Positions 49,355-59,262 of a stretch of DNA of 64,000 nucleotides are shown in pieces. The first letter of the stretch is position 1, and the number at the start of each line of letters is the position of its first letter. The notes beneath the pieces are model-generated. The model was not told the origin of the DNA, did not search any database, and was given only the letters and a program-made list of their open reading frames with translations. The position numbers and the translations under genes are program-made. The stretch is from Nitrososphaerota archaeon. GTDB lineage: Archaea > Thermoproteota > Nitrososphaeria > Conexivisphaerales > DTJL01. The DNA lies in assembly GCA_021324115.1 (NCBI GenBank), contig JAJPJS010000025.1, positions 386,122-450,121 on the forward strand, given 5' to 3'.

Positions 49355-50833
49355 TCACCGGGTCTCGACGGGCGGCGTGCTTTCTATGTGACTGGTGAAG
49401 AAAAGCCTCGTCGAACCAAGGGACTGGAAGTCCGTATCCACGGATTTGACCACCACGGGCAGGTCGCCCACCACTTTGCCGAGAACGAGACAGTGCTTCG
49501 GCTCGAGAGTTCTGACAATGCTCTTGACTGTCTCGAAGTCTGTCATCGAAGCCTGCGCCACCTGCTCTATATCCTTCTCATTCGTAAAGTTGTAAAGGAA
49601 TATGTTGTCCGCCTGCCTGTATATGTCCGGTCCGATCGCATCCGGCTGATTTGTGACGAACGTGCTGAAGACGCCGAAGTGTCTCATTCGGGTGATGAGG
49701 TCCTCCCAGTAGGTGTGCCTCAGATAAAGGTGTGCTTCTTCTGCAAGCAGAAAGACAGGCTCGAGCGTCCTCTGCTCGAGGCAATCTATCAGCTTGGCGA
49801 GCACGGACTCAACAATCATCCGCCTTGCTAGAGGACCCACACCGCTCAGTGTGACGATCAGTGCTCCTCCATCCTTCATAGAGGCGAATTCCTCCTCGAT
49901 TGTGGTAACGTACCTGGAATTGTCCGATATCAGGTCTGACGAGATAAGTGAATAATACCTTGAAAGCAGGGCATCTCTCACGAACTCGTTGCAGTGCCAG
50001 TGGTTGATCGTTTCTTCGAGGTCCTTCAACGTCACCCTCCCGCTCTGCTCAAGGTAATCCCATATCCTCATGAACTCCCTCATCGTGGCTCCAGGGACCT
50101 CCAGGACATTCTGCAGTACATCCACAAGAATCCTCTTTCCCAAATATCTGAGGCTGAACCTGAGGTTGTAGCCTGGCTGGAGCACCTTCACCCTCTTGGC
50201 ATATCTGCTAACACCGCCTTCCCTGCTCAGTGCCAGTCCACCATATTCCCCGTTCAGGTCGAATATCAGGACCTTGGCCCCATGGTCCAGCAAACCAGAC
50301 ACCAGAAGCTTGGCCATGTGCGACTTTCCTGCCTCCTTCCTGCCTGTTATGATGTTCAGCCTGCCGTCAAGGTCCTCCGCATTGATTGAATTCCCTTCGC
50401 CGTTCACAGATTCACCGAGAAGTATACGGCGGGTTCCCCTTGACCCTATTATTTCGTAAAGCTCGGACACACCCATCTTGCTGACGGTGCTCGAGCTCCT
50501 GCTTGGCAGCCAGCCCGATTCCGGGATTCTTTTTCCCGCCCTGATGACGCACCTGATCTTGCACAGCAGCACCCTGGCATCCTTTATCATCACACCCAGA
50601 CTCTCCATTTCGAGCGGGTCGAGCCTGTTCAGCTCCGACCCTGAAAAGAGTTCATCCCTGAGAAGGTCCTCCTGAATGCCGGGCGAATCGAGGTAGGCTG
50701 AATCATACAGCTGGACCACCATCTGAGTATCTGCCCTCTCATCGACTATCTTCATGTATTCCCCCTTCGTGAATTCTTCGCCCGGAAGTGCAAGTATCAT
50801 CATCTCGTCACCCCTTTTGGAAAGGATTCTCAA
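49355..50833 (-). CDS. HerA-like hexameric ATPase
   Basis: Walker A GRKEAGKSH, Walker B EPVFLLAEEAHLYL, sensor-like FVTNQPDAI. Confidence 0.85.
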   Translation of the reverse strand: MRILSKRGDEMMILALPGEEFTKGEYMKIVDERADTQMVVQLYDSAYLDSPGIQEDLLRDELFSGSELNRLDPLEMESLGVMIKDARVLLCKIRCVIRAGKRIPESGWLPSRSSSTVSKMGVSELYEIIGSRGTRRILLGESVNGEGNSINAEDLDGRLNIITGRKEAGKSHMAKLLVSGLLDHGAKVLIFDLNGEYGGLALSREGGVSRYAKRVKVLQPGYNLRFSLRYLGKRILVDVLQNVLEVPGATMREFMRIWDYLEQSGRVTLKDLEETINHWHCNEFVRDALLSRYYSLISSDLISDNSRYVTTIEEEFASMKDGGALIVTLSGVGPLARRMIVESVLAKLIDCLEQRTLEPVFLLAEEAHLYLRHTYWEDLITRMRHFGVFSTFVTNQPDAIGPDIYRQADNIFLYNFTNEKDIEQVAQASMTDFETVKSIVRTLEPKHCLVLGKVVGDLPVVVKSVDTDFQSLGSTRLFFTSHIESTPPVETR

Positions 50834-51840
50834 TTTCCTCCCCTCCCTCCGAGCTGCATCTTCCCGAGAAGTGCGCGCCTCACGTTGAACGACTGTACCA
50901 CATTTGTTCCCTCCGTCCTCACCAGCCTTCCCTTTGCGCTCTCCTCTTCACCGAGTGAGAAGATCGACAGGATATGAGCAGCCTTCAGGGTGTCGGGGTA
51001 TCCATGGCAGAGTATGTCGCTGGCTACAAGCGAGGAAAGCGACCCTTCGAGTCCTTCTTCCGTCAGGATATCTATCCTAAGTGGAACTCCGTCCGAAGAA
51101 AGCCTTGCCAGGACCGAGCGACCCAGCACGGTGGGTGCGATTGAACGAACAACGTCAGAAACTTCCATGAAGGATGGTCTGGTGCTTTTGTAAAGCTTCC
51201 CTTCAAGTCTCTGGAGGGGTCTGAGCTTCGTGTTCTTTGTCACACCCATGAGTACGACCCCGTTTCTTTCGCATGTCTCAGCAATCCTCACGAGTGAACA
51301 TCTTGAAGGTTCGAAATTGGAAACCCTGAGCGAGCCATCAAGTGCAAGAATCCCTCCACTCATGTTGATTGCAACATCGAGGGCTGCAGCCCTTTCCATA
51401 ATCACCCTCACAACCCTTGTCGCTACGGCTGCGTCATGTATTATGAATCGCTCAGGCAGCCTGTTTGAAAGAAGCTCATTAACCTTGGCGACGTTCGACT
51501 CGCCGATATAGAAGATGCTTGGTCCGAACACATACGCATATTTCTTTCCTTCGCGCCTGGAGGAGACCGTCACCTTCCCCGCCATGACAAATCCGTCATC
51601 CACCTCCCCAAGCACGATTACGCTGGAATCGATGGAAGAAACCGGTTTGACGCTGCCCTCGGTTGGGATGGGTACGCAGGATGAACCCCCTGAAGACTCT
51701 GCAGCTGAGACACTTCCCCAGCCCATCAACGGCTGCTGCTCCTCGCCGTTGCGGTACAGAACCATCCTCCTGCCCCTTATCCCCGAAAGACTTGCCAGCG
51801 AAAGTTGTGCTACTTCACTTACGCTGCTCCCAAGTATCAA
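50830..51840 (-). CDS. NurA-like nuclease
   Basis: SSIDSSVIVLGEVDDGFVMAGKV, GGILALDGSL, GVVLMGVTKNTKLRPL; 4-nt overlap with HerA-like gene. Start set at TTG 51838-51840 because the longer ORF runs into the divergent promoter. Confidence 0.7.
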   Translation of the reverse strand: MILGSSVSEVAQLSLASLSGIRGRRMVLYRNGEEQQPLMGWGSVSAAESSGGSSCVPIPTEGSVKPVSSIDSSVIVLGEVDDGFVMAGKVTVSSRREGKKYAYVFGPSIFYIGESNVAKVNELLSNRLPERFIIHDAAVATRVVRVIMERAAALDVAINMSGGILALDGSLRVSNFEPSRCSLVRIAETCERNGVVLMGVTKNTKLRPLQRLEGKLYKSTRPSFMEVSDVVRSIAPTVLGRSVLARLSSDGVPLRIDILTEEGLEGSLSSLVASDILCHGYPDTLKAAHILSIFSLGEEESAKGRLVRTEGTNVVQSFNVRRALLGKMQLGGRGGN

Positions 51841-51882
51841 ACGAAATAACCTCCCACAGACATATTGGTAATGTTTATTTGC

Positions 51883-51952
51883 TTGCGCATCTTGAACAAC
51901 AACAGGAGGGGAACTAAAGTTAATAAATATTGCGCAATAGCATCTTGCGCAA
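51883..51952. promoter_or_regulatory. Three TTGCGCAA/TTGCGCAT motifs in divergent promoter region
   Basis: TTGCGCAT 51883-51890, TTGCGCAA 51930-51937, TTGCGCAA 51945-51952 (last two perfect palindromes, centres 15 bp apart). Confidence 0.6.
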
Positions 51953-51956
51953 CAAT

Positions 51957-52388
51957 ATGGGTGATGCATCGTTGAGCGGCTCGACGATGATCCATATCAA
52001 ACTCAAGCGCGGAAGCTGGGAAATTGACCTTGACTGCCCGGAGGAAAGGGTAACCGAAACAATAAGGAATGTCCTGGCGGGGCTGGACGTACCCCAGGGG
52101 ATTCCCCGAGCACTGGACGAAGACAAATCAGCCGGCGCGGGCAGGGGGGTCACCTGCAAGTGGCTGCTGGAAGGGATGTACCGGGAAGGCTGGTTTTCCC
52201 AGCCTCGCAGTCTATCGGAGGTGGATGAAGAACTTGCCAGGAGGGGGTACCACTACGACAGGACCGCAGTCTCCCACAGCCTCACGGACCTCGTCAGGGA
52301 GCAGTTATTGAGCAGGGATGGTGCGCCGAGGAACTACACGTACGTTCAGAAAAAGCCCCCGGAACCTGCTCCGGCGACTCACCTGTGA
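51957..52388 (+). CDS. Small protein: N-terminal strand/helix domain plus wHTH (copy A)
   Basis: IHIKLKRGSWEIDLDCPEERVTETIRNVL...SQPRSLSEVDEELARRGYHYDRTAVSHSLTDLVREQLLSRDGAPRNYTYV; start at ATG 51957 preferred over TTG 51930. Confidence 0.7.
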   Translation: MGDASLSGSTMIHIKLKRGSWEIDLDCPEERVTETIRNVLAGLDVPQGIPRALDEDKSAGAGRGVTCKWLLEGMYREGWFSQPRSLSEVDEELARRGYHYDRTAVSHSLTDLVREQLLSRDGAPRNYTYVQKKPPEPAPATHL

Positions 52389-52876
52389 CGGGGTAGCTGT
52401 TTGACCAGCCAGTCTATTCCAACTGTGTTTATGAAGTAGAATGTGCCATCGTCCACGACGACCCTGTCCACATAACCTGCCTTTACGAGCTCGCTGAGCC
52501 TGGAGCTTATCGACTTGGGGTTCAGTCCCGTGGTCCTCTCAAGCTCCTGAAGCGTGGTCCTGGCAGAAGACTGCTTCCCTGATTCTGCGTACACCTTCAC
52601 CGCTACAAGCTGCAGTGCGATCAGTATCTTGTCGCTCAATGGCCTATCAGAAACAACGCGGGGACCCTCCGGCGTTATTCTTACGAAGTCTCCGAACCTG
52701 TTCATGAGGTCTGAAAGGCTGAAGCTGAGGAACACCTTCTTCGCAAGGTTGAAGGTGGGTATTGTCTGAGTTGCAAGCCTGTTCACTTCGAGCGCCACAT
52801 CTTCAGGTGAACCTTCGAGTTCGGTTTCAAAACTATCGATTTTGAGATGGACCTTCATCTTGTGTTCTATGCTCAA
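52379..52876 (-). CDS. Small protein: N-terminal strand/helix domain plus wHTH (copy B)
   Basis: MKVHLKIDSFETELEGSPEDVALEVNRL...TTLQELERTTGLNPKSISSRLSELVKAGYVDRVVVDDGTFYFIN. Confidence 0.7.
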   Translation of the reverse strand: MSIEHKMKVHLKIDSFETELEGSPEDVALEVNRLATQTIPTFNLAKKVFLSFSLSDLMNRFGDFVRITPEGPRVVSDRPLSDKILIALQLVAVKVYAESGKQSSARTTLQELERTTGLNPKSISSRLSELVKAGYVDRVVVDDGTFYFINTVGIDWLVKQLPRHR

Positions 52877-53364
52877 GCTGTTTCACCCTTTTGAATCTCC
52901 AGTGTCTCGCCAACCAGTTCGGGGGCTAAAAGACTTGTCGATGCGGTGTAAACATATTCTCCGTCGGGCTGCTTGAATCTTCTCAACTTGCCCTCCTTTG
53001 CAAGCCTAAGGAGGGCAACGGCCACAGACTGTTTGGGATAGACGAAGCCAAAGTTCGCAAGAAGGTCCTTGACCTCAAGAAGTTTTCTGGGCTGTCTACC
53101 CCACTGGCTGTTGAAAAGCTTGATAATAAGGGAAGGAAGGGATTCACCTCTTTCAAACTTTACTTCAGGGAGCTCCTGAGGTTGAGAAGGAGATATGACC
53201 GCAACAGGCTGAGGTGGCGAAGATGTAGAGAGTTTTGAAACGATTGTGGGGATCAGGTCGATCATCTCAAGTATGTCATCCTTCGATGCCTCGATCTCCG
53301 CTTCCACCGTTCCCTGCCTTACCCGCATTCTCACCCTGCTTTCTGACATGCGACATCTTCCCAA
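52873..53364 (-). CDS. Small protein: N-terminal strand/helix domain plus wHTH (copy C)
   Basis: RVRMRVRQGTVEAEIEASKDDILEMIDLI...GRQPRKLLEVKDLLANFGFVYPKQSVAVALLRLAKEGKLRRFKQPDGEYVYT. Confidence 0.7.
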   Translation of the reverse strand: MGRCRMSESRVRMRVRQGTVEAEIEASKDDILEMIDLIPTIVSKLSTSSPPQPVAVISPSQPQELPEVKFERGESLPSLIIKLFNSQWGRQPRKLLEVKDLLANFGFVYPKQSVAVALLRLAKEGKLRRFKQPDGEYVYTASTSLLAPELVGETLEIQKGETA

Positions 53365-53617
53365 TGAAGTGTATTATATGTATTTGGAGAAAGGTACGTT
53401 AAGTTTCCCAGGGGGAGGTAAGATTTGATGCTGGCCTCCCATCAAACTGGTAGTATTCAAAAATAAGATCGGCTCTGAAAGCGTGGCCAAAACAGCAGAT
53501 AGAAAGACCGACTGCAAGGTGATTGTTTTAATACAGAGGTGTATATGGATTTCATCATGTGTTTTCAAGGTCAAGAAGATAAGATGATGTTTGTACTTGG
53601 CGTTCGTGGTTATGTTG

Positions 53618-55558
53618 CTATTTCTTTGCTTCAGACTTTTTCTGGTTTATTACTTTCAGGAGTATGCTTTTGACCTCTGAGCTCACGATCGAGCCGTCGA
53701 TTCTTCCCCTTACACGCGCCATGACGGTCCCCATTATCGGGCTGAAGGCTGCTTCTCCTTTCTTTTCCACGAGCTGCATATTTTCCTTGATAGAATCACC
53801 TATTATGCTCCTCAGCTCCTCCACCGTGATCTTCTGGACACCCAGCCTCGCAAGTGCCGTGGGGACATCGTCTGCGTCCCCCTTCGATATCGACTCAAGG
53901 ACAGGCTGCACCGCTTCCTTCGCAAGCTTCCCTTCAGATAGCTGTTTGAAAAGATCAAAAAGTAACTCCTCCGTAATTCTTTCGACATCCATCCCCTCCT
54001 CTCTCCTCACCGCGGTCAGGGTGTCGGTCAGAATGGAAACCACGACGCTCGGGCTCAACTTCGTACTGCTGCAAACCTTCTCGAAGAGTTCGAAGTAATC
54101 TGAGTCCAAGATGCGTTCTGCCTGCTCCAAGGATATTTTGTAAGTAGAGGAGCACGCTTCCACCTGCTCCTCCCATGGCTTTGGAATCTTCTTTCTGACC
54201 CGGTGGAGAACATCTTCGGTGATTTCGATTGGAAGGATATCAGTTTCAGGATACATCCTCGCCGAGCCCGGTCTTGGCCTGAGGTATCTTGTCTCACCCT
54301 CCGGAGTTGCAGCTCGCGTTTCCGCGGGGGGTCCCCTGAGCGACTGGCGGAGCCTGCTCAGAAGCGCTGCAATGCATTCACGGAGTCTTGTGGATTCGCC
54401 GACTAGGAGGAGAAAGGCGTCATCATCGCCGCAGGAAAGCGCCTTTTTCACACTGCTCACCTCTCCTTCGGTGACGCCAAGACCTGGAAGCTCGTCGGAA
54501 TGAAGGAGACCACCCAGCCCGTAGAACCGTGCGATTCCGGCAAGCTCCCTTCCCAGTCTGAGCCCTTCGCTGGGCTCCAGGGATATCAGTCCTTTCATCC
54601 TGGGTAGCTTTACTCCCAGAGCCACTCCCCCGTTCTTCAGGCCTGCGGCGATCACCCTGCTGCCTGTACCGTTGAAGAGATGAGTGAGTTCTCGGGGTGA
54701 CTGTGTGAGGTCTGTTTCATTTATCCCTCTTTCCCTGACCCTTGAGGCGAGTTCGTGGAGCCAGAGTTGACGCCTCGCCTCGAACTCAACCACCTTGGAG
54801 ATAAGCTCGAGCTGCTGAACCCCTTTTACCTCGATCACCTGGCCATTCATCACGGAGATGTTTACGTCCTGTCTTATCGCCCCGAGACCACGTTCCACCC
54901 TGCCCGTCGCCTTCAGCAATCGACCAAGCGACATTGCGAGGTCCTGAACCTGGGCGGGGCTGGCGGTTACAGGAGAGAGGGAAATTTCTATGAGGGGGAC
55001 ACCCAACCTGTCGAGCGAAAATATCCTTTCGCCCGGTTTTTCGCCAATGTTCCTTGCAGCATCCTCTTCAAGCGTGACGGTCTGAACCCCAACCTCCTTC
55101 TGCGGTCCATTCTTCCATCGAAGAGTCCCTCCCAGGCCAACCACCATCGTGCGCTGGAATCCGCTTGTGTTGGAGCCATCGATAACCATCTTCCTCATAA
55201 CATGAATCTCGTCCACGACCTTTGAATCGAGCTGCAATGCTATCATGAGTGCGGTCTCAATGGAGAAGGGGTCCGGGTCATGGGGTGGCTCTTCGTCCGC
55301 TTCAACTATGCAGCTGAAATTCTGCCCAGCCTGATACTTTATCCAGTCCTCCTTCTGCGCTTCAAAAAGAGCGGCGGGATCAACTTCGCCCAATTCACTC
55401 TGGCTGGGTCTCAGTCGTCTTACAAAACTGACCGAGCCTTCCTCCTTTCCGATCGGGCAGTGGCAGAACAGCTTTCTTTCGGCTTGCAACTGCCTGTGTA
55501 GTTCTATACCAACCTTCAGGCCGATCTTCTCAGGGTCGAGCGCAGGCTGGCTGTTCAA
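53618..55558 (-). CDS. gatE: Glu-tRNA(Gln) amidotransferase subunit E
   Basis: GLKVGIELHRQLQAERKLFCHCPI, LGAIRQDVNISV, GVQQLELISKVVEFEARRQ. Confidence 0.96.
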   Translation of the reverse strand: MNSQPALDPEKIGLKVGIELHRQLQAERKLFCHCPIGKEEGSVSFVRRLRPSQSELGEVDPAALFEAQKEDWIKYQAGQNFSCIVEADEEPPHDPDPFSIETALMIALQLDSKVVDEIHVMRKMVIDGSNTSGFQRTMVVGLGGTLRWKNGPQKEVGVQTVTLEEDAARNIGEKPGERIFSLDRLGVPLIEISLSPVTASPAQVQDLAMSLGRLLKATGRVERGLGAIRQDVNISVMNGQVIEVKGVQQLELISKVVEFEARRQLWLHELASRVRERGINETDLTQSPRELTHLFNGTGSRVIAAGLKNGGVALGVKLPRMKGLISLEPSEGLRLGRELAGIARFYGLGGLLHSDELPGLGVTEGEVSSVKKALSCGDDDAFLLLVGESTRLRECIAALLSRLRQSLRGPPAETRAATPEGETRYLRPRPGSARMYPETDILPIEITEDVLHRVRKKIPKPWEEQVEACSSTYKISLEQAERILDSDYFELFEKVCSSTKLSPSVVVSILTDTLTAVRREEGMDVERITEELLFDLFKQLSEGKLAKEAVQPVLESISKGDADDVPTALARLGVQKITVEELRSIIGDSIKENMQLVEKKGEAAFSPIMGTVMARVRGRIDGSIVSSEVKSILLKVINQKKSEAKK

Positions 55559-55559
55559 A

Positions 55560-56891
55560 TCAAATCAGCCTCCTGTCGGCCAGCTCGCCACGAAGGTTGG
55601 ACCGCATCAATCTTGCTATCTCAGCGGGGTCATTGTGATGCCCGAGTAGCCAGGAAAGTTTCGCGTATGCGACTTCGGAGAGCATGTCACCGAGCGGGAC
55701 AACGCCTAATTTGAGAAGGTCCCTTCCGGTGTCATAGACCGTCATCCTGACGCTTCCGTTTATGCACTGACTCGTCATCGCGACCACGACGCCTCTGGAT
55801 ACCGCTGCCTTGATCGAGTCGAATAGATGCCTGGGTGCATGTCCGAGTCCGGTGCCTTCGAACACTATCCCTCTGCAGCCGGAATCCAGCAAACCTTCAA
55901 TTATTGACGGACTTATTCCAGGATATACCTTCACCAGTGAAACTTTTTCATCGAAGGAGGAGTGAAGGGTGAATCCGTCAAAAGAGTTTCTTCGGGGTGC
56001 AAAACCGGGCCTGAGGCTGATTTCTTCCCCCTTGATGGTTCCTGCCGGTGTTCCATTCACAGTCTGGAAAGCATCCCTTCTGCTTGTGTGAAGTTTTCTC
56101 ACCCTGACGCCTAAATGCACGGTTAACGAAGTATCGCTGAGCCCTGCGTGCATGACGACAAAAACCCCGCTTACCTGCGCATGAGCGGCGAACCTGACGG
56201 CGCCTATCATGTTTATGGCTGAATCAGACGAGGGTCTGTCAGATGACCTCTGGGAACCGACGAGCACCACCGGAACGGGAAGATTTTCCAGTGCAAATGT
56301 CAGCGCGGCCGCGGTGTAGTGCATGGTGTCAGTTCCGTGAGCAACGACCACGCCGTGCGCTCCTTCCATGACTGCAGATGCCACCTCCTCTGCCAGCTTC
56401 GACCAGTGCCTGGGCGTAAGGTTTTCACTGTATACGTTGAATACGGCCTTGGTTGTAATGTCTGCCAAACCAGACAGTTCAGGAACCAGCAGGTAGAGTT
56501 CCTCCGCAGTAAGTGCCGGCTTGACACCACCAGTTCTGTAATCAATACGGCTGGCGATCGTTCCGCCTGTGCCGATTATCGTGACGTTGGGAAGTCCAGA
56601 TGCAGAGGCCGGTTTGGAAGGATGGATAAAACTCGGCTCCCTGCCTTTTTGTTTCAGCGTGATGCTCGAGATCCTGTTGATTGATAAACCAACGTTGTAT
56701 CCGTTGGGAAGTTTCAAGGTCACGATGGTGGGTCTTTCATACGTGGTCTGCGGCAGAAGGACTCCTTCGATCGTATTCCCATCCTTCATCTCCAGGATGA
56801 CATCATCTCCCACTTTTGCCCCCGCCTTCGACAGGAACGATAAAATGGGGTCGCCGTAGCCGCCTGAATTTTCGGTTGTCAATTGAACCAC
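55560..56891 (-). CDS. gatD: Glu-tRNA(Gln) amidotransferase subunit D
   Basis: Asparaginase-like TIIGTGGTIASRIDYRTGGVKPALTAEEL and GVVVAHGTDTMHYTAAAL. Confidence 0.96.
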   Translation of the reverse strand: MVQLTTENSGGYGDPILSFLSKAGAKVGDDVILEMKDGNTIEGVLLPQTTYERPTIVTLKLPNGYNVGLSINRISSITLKQKGREPSFIHPSKPASASGLPNVTIIGTGGTIASRIDYRTGGVKPALTAEELYLLVPELSGLADITTKAVFNVYSENLTPRHWSKLAEEVASAVMEGAHGVVVAHGTDTMHYTAAALTFALENLPVPVVLVGSQRSSDRPSSDSAINMIGAVRFAAHAQVSGVFVVMHAGLSDTSLTVHLGVRVRKLHTSRRDAFQTVNGTPAGTIKGEEISLRPGFAPRRNSFDGFTLHSSFDEKVSLVKVYPGISPSIIEGLLDSGCRGIVFEGTGLGHAPRHLFDSIKAAVSRGVVVAMTSQCINGSVRMTVYDTGRDLLKLGVVPLGDMLSEVAYAKLSWLLGHHNDPAEIARLMRSNLRGELADRRLI

Positions 56892-57087
56892 GGGTAGATT
56901 AACAAAGAATTATCCCCTGGTGGAGCCGCGTGATTAAACGCTGAGTTGTTACAGCAAATGTTGAAGAAGATTGAGGACAAGGTGTGCGCTGAATCCGTTT
57001 TCGGCCTCATATAAATAAGTAAATCGGCTTCTTCAACCATCATGGAGTGATTTATGAACCACCAATTTTCCAACAAGGTGACTCAGC

Positions 57088-58272
57088 ATGATCTTTGATG
57101 GGATCCATTCGGGCCTGGCAGTGCTGACTTGTTTCCGATGTGGTAAGGAACACAATCCTGCCGAGGTCAATAACACCTGCACTAAATGCGGCGGTACCCT
57201 CCTAGCCCGGTATGACATTCAAAAGGTCGCAAACACTTTCACAAAGTCATCCCTCAAGAAAAGAGTGAAGAGTCTGTGGAGATATACCGAGTTGCTTCCG
57301 CTTCAGGATGAACGGAAACTTGTATCACTTGGTGAAGGGTTGACGCCCATACTGAACCTCAAGGAGTTGGGCAGAGAAGTTGGAATTAGTTTGTTGATGA
57401 TCAAGGATGATGGAATTCTGCCCACCGGCACATTCAAAGCAAGGGGTCAGGCGGTGGCTGTCTCTAGAGCAAAGGAGCTAGGACTGAAGGAACTCTGTGT
57501 GCCTTCGGCCGGGAATGCGGGTGCAGCGATGGCGGCCTATGCTGCTCGGGGGCATCTTGCTGCACATGTTTTTCTTCCTGAAGACTCTCCGATGGCCAAC
57601 CAGATCGAATGCTCGAACTATGGAGCCATACTTCACCTCGTCAGAGGAACTATTGCAGATGCTGCATCTGAGATGAGGAAAGAGATGCTCAGCCATGAAT
57701 GGTTTGATATGTCCACACTGCGCGAGCCATACAGGGTTGAAGGAAAGAAGACGATGGGGCTTGAGATGGCGGAGCAGCTCGACTTCAACCTTCCTGATGT
57801 GGTCATTTATCCGGTGGGCGGCGGCACCGGCCTGATTGGTATGTGGAAGGCTTTTGACGAGCTGGAAGAGCTGGGGTTGATCGGAAGTGGCAGGCCGAAG
57901 ATGGTGGCCGTTCAATCAAGCGGCTGCGATCCAATAGTCAAGGCTTTCCAAAATCGGAAGGATGCCGCCGAGGAGTTCAAGAATCCATCAACTGTGGCAA
58001 GCGGACTGCGTGTTCCATCACCCTTTTCCTCTGAGCTCATTCTCGAAGTAATAAGGAGGAGCTCGGGTACAGCAGTGTCGGTATCTGATGATGAAATTAT
58101 TCTTGAAATGAAGAAGCTCATGAAGGAAGGAATTTCCGCATGCCCCGAGGGAGCGGCCACACTTGCTGGTCTCAGAAGGCTTGTTGATAAGAATTGGATT
58201 GAAAAAGAGGAAAGCGTGCTGCTGTACAATACCGGAACAGCACTGAAGTACATGCATCTCCTGGGAAGTTAA
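57088..58272 (+). CDS. thrC: Threonine synthase
   Basis: N-terminal Zn ribbon CFRCGKEHNPAEVNNTCTKCGG; PLP region DGILPTGTFKARGQAVAVSRAKELG; VVIYPVGGGTGLIGMWKAF. Confidence 0.92.
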   Translation: MIFDGIHSGLAVLTCFRCGKEHNPAEVNNTCTKCGGTLLARYDIQKVANTFTKSSLKKRVKSLWRYTELLPLQDERKLVSLGEGLTPILNLKELGREVGISLLMIKDDGILPTGTFKARGQAVAVSRAKELGLKELCVPSAGNAGAAMAAYAARGHLAAHVFLPEDSPMANQIECSNYGAILHLVRGTIADAASEMRKEMLSHEWFDMSTLREPYRVEGKKTMGLEMAEQLDFNLPDVVIYPVGGGTGLIGMWKAFDELEELGLIGSGRPKMVAVQSSGCDPIVKAFQNRKDAAEEFKNPSTVASGLRVPSPFSSELILEVIRRSSGTAVSVSDDEIILEMKKLMKEGISACPEGAATLAGLRRLVDKNWIEKEESVLLYNTGTALKYMHLLGS

Positions 58273-58407
58273 ACTGCAAGTCCGTGCTCGTTTCTGAGTC
58301 ATACACAAAATTGCTAGTGTTAGCGGATATCATCTCTGATTTCTATCAGCCGATGACTACCTCTCTCGCATTCAAGCCTTTATACTGCTTTTTTCCGCGG
58401 GTATAGT

Positions 58408-59262
58408 GTGAGCCCATTTCTACCGCTCGATGTATTCCTCGCCGGCATCATAGCGGGTCTTCTTGGTTCACTTACGGGGCTGGGAGGAGGGGTGGTCCTT
58501 ACACCTGTGCTTGTCCTTTTTCTTAAGGTGCCGATACAGGATGCTCTTGGAACCTCCCTTATTTCCACGATAGCTACATCCAGTGGGGCGGCCTCGGCCT
58601 ACGTAAAGGATGAACTTTCCAATATGAGAATCGGCATATCTCTTGAGATTGGAACCACGTTGGGTGCTGTAACTGGCTCGCTTTTGCTTTATACAATACA
58701 AAGTATGGGACTGATTTACCTGATCTCTATAATTTTCGGGGCGGTGCTGATTTTTTCTACGTTTCCAAACTTTTCCAGAATGAGAAGTGAGCTTCCTAAG
58801 AATGTCAAACCTGACTATTTCACTCAAAAACTCAAGATACACGGGAAGTATCATGATGAAGCCTTGAATCAGGATGTGGAGTACGTGGGAAGAAGGTATC
58901 CCCTTGGTCTTGCCGGAATGTTCGTAGCTGGCCTTATGTCAGGCCTTTTGGGGATAGGTTCCGGCGCTTTTAAGGTCCTGGCAATGGACACTATGATGTC
59001 CCTACCATTCAAGATTACGACGGCTACAAGCAACTTCATGATCGGTGTCACCGCGGCCACCAGCAGCGGCTTATACTGGTTTCTCGGATACATAGACCCC
59101 CTGCTAGTGGCGGCCACGATACCGGGCGTGCTGCTTGGGTCGCTCATAGGAACAAGGTACCTTAACAGGCTGCTGAGCAGGAGATTGAGACTCATTTTCA
59201 CCTTCGTATTGATCGTGCTGGGAGTACAGCTCATACTCAAGGGAGTGGGGGTGGTTCCGTGA
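58408..59262 (+). CDS. TauE/SafE family (sulfite exporter-like) permease
   Basis: AGIIAGLLGSLTGLGGGVVLTPVLVLFLKVPIQDALGTSLISTIATSSGAA and second repeat AGLMSGLLGIGSGAFKV. Confidence 0.92.
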   Translation: MSPFLPLDVFLAGIIAGLLGSLTGLGGGVVLTPVLVLFLKVPIQDALGTSLISTIATSSGAASAYVKDELSNMRIGISLEIGTTLGAVTGSLLLYTIQSMGLIYLISIIFGAVLIFSTFPNFSRMRSELPKNVKPDYFTQKLKIHGKYHDEALNQDVEYVGRRYPLGLAGMFVAGLMSGLLGIGSGAFKVLAMDTMMSLPFKITTATSNFMIGVTAATSSGLYWFLGYIDPLLVAATIPGVLLGSLIGTRYLNRLLSRRLRLIFTFVLIVLGVQLILKGVGVVP

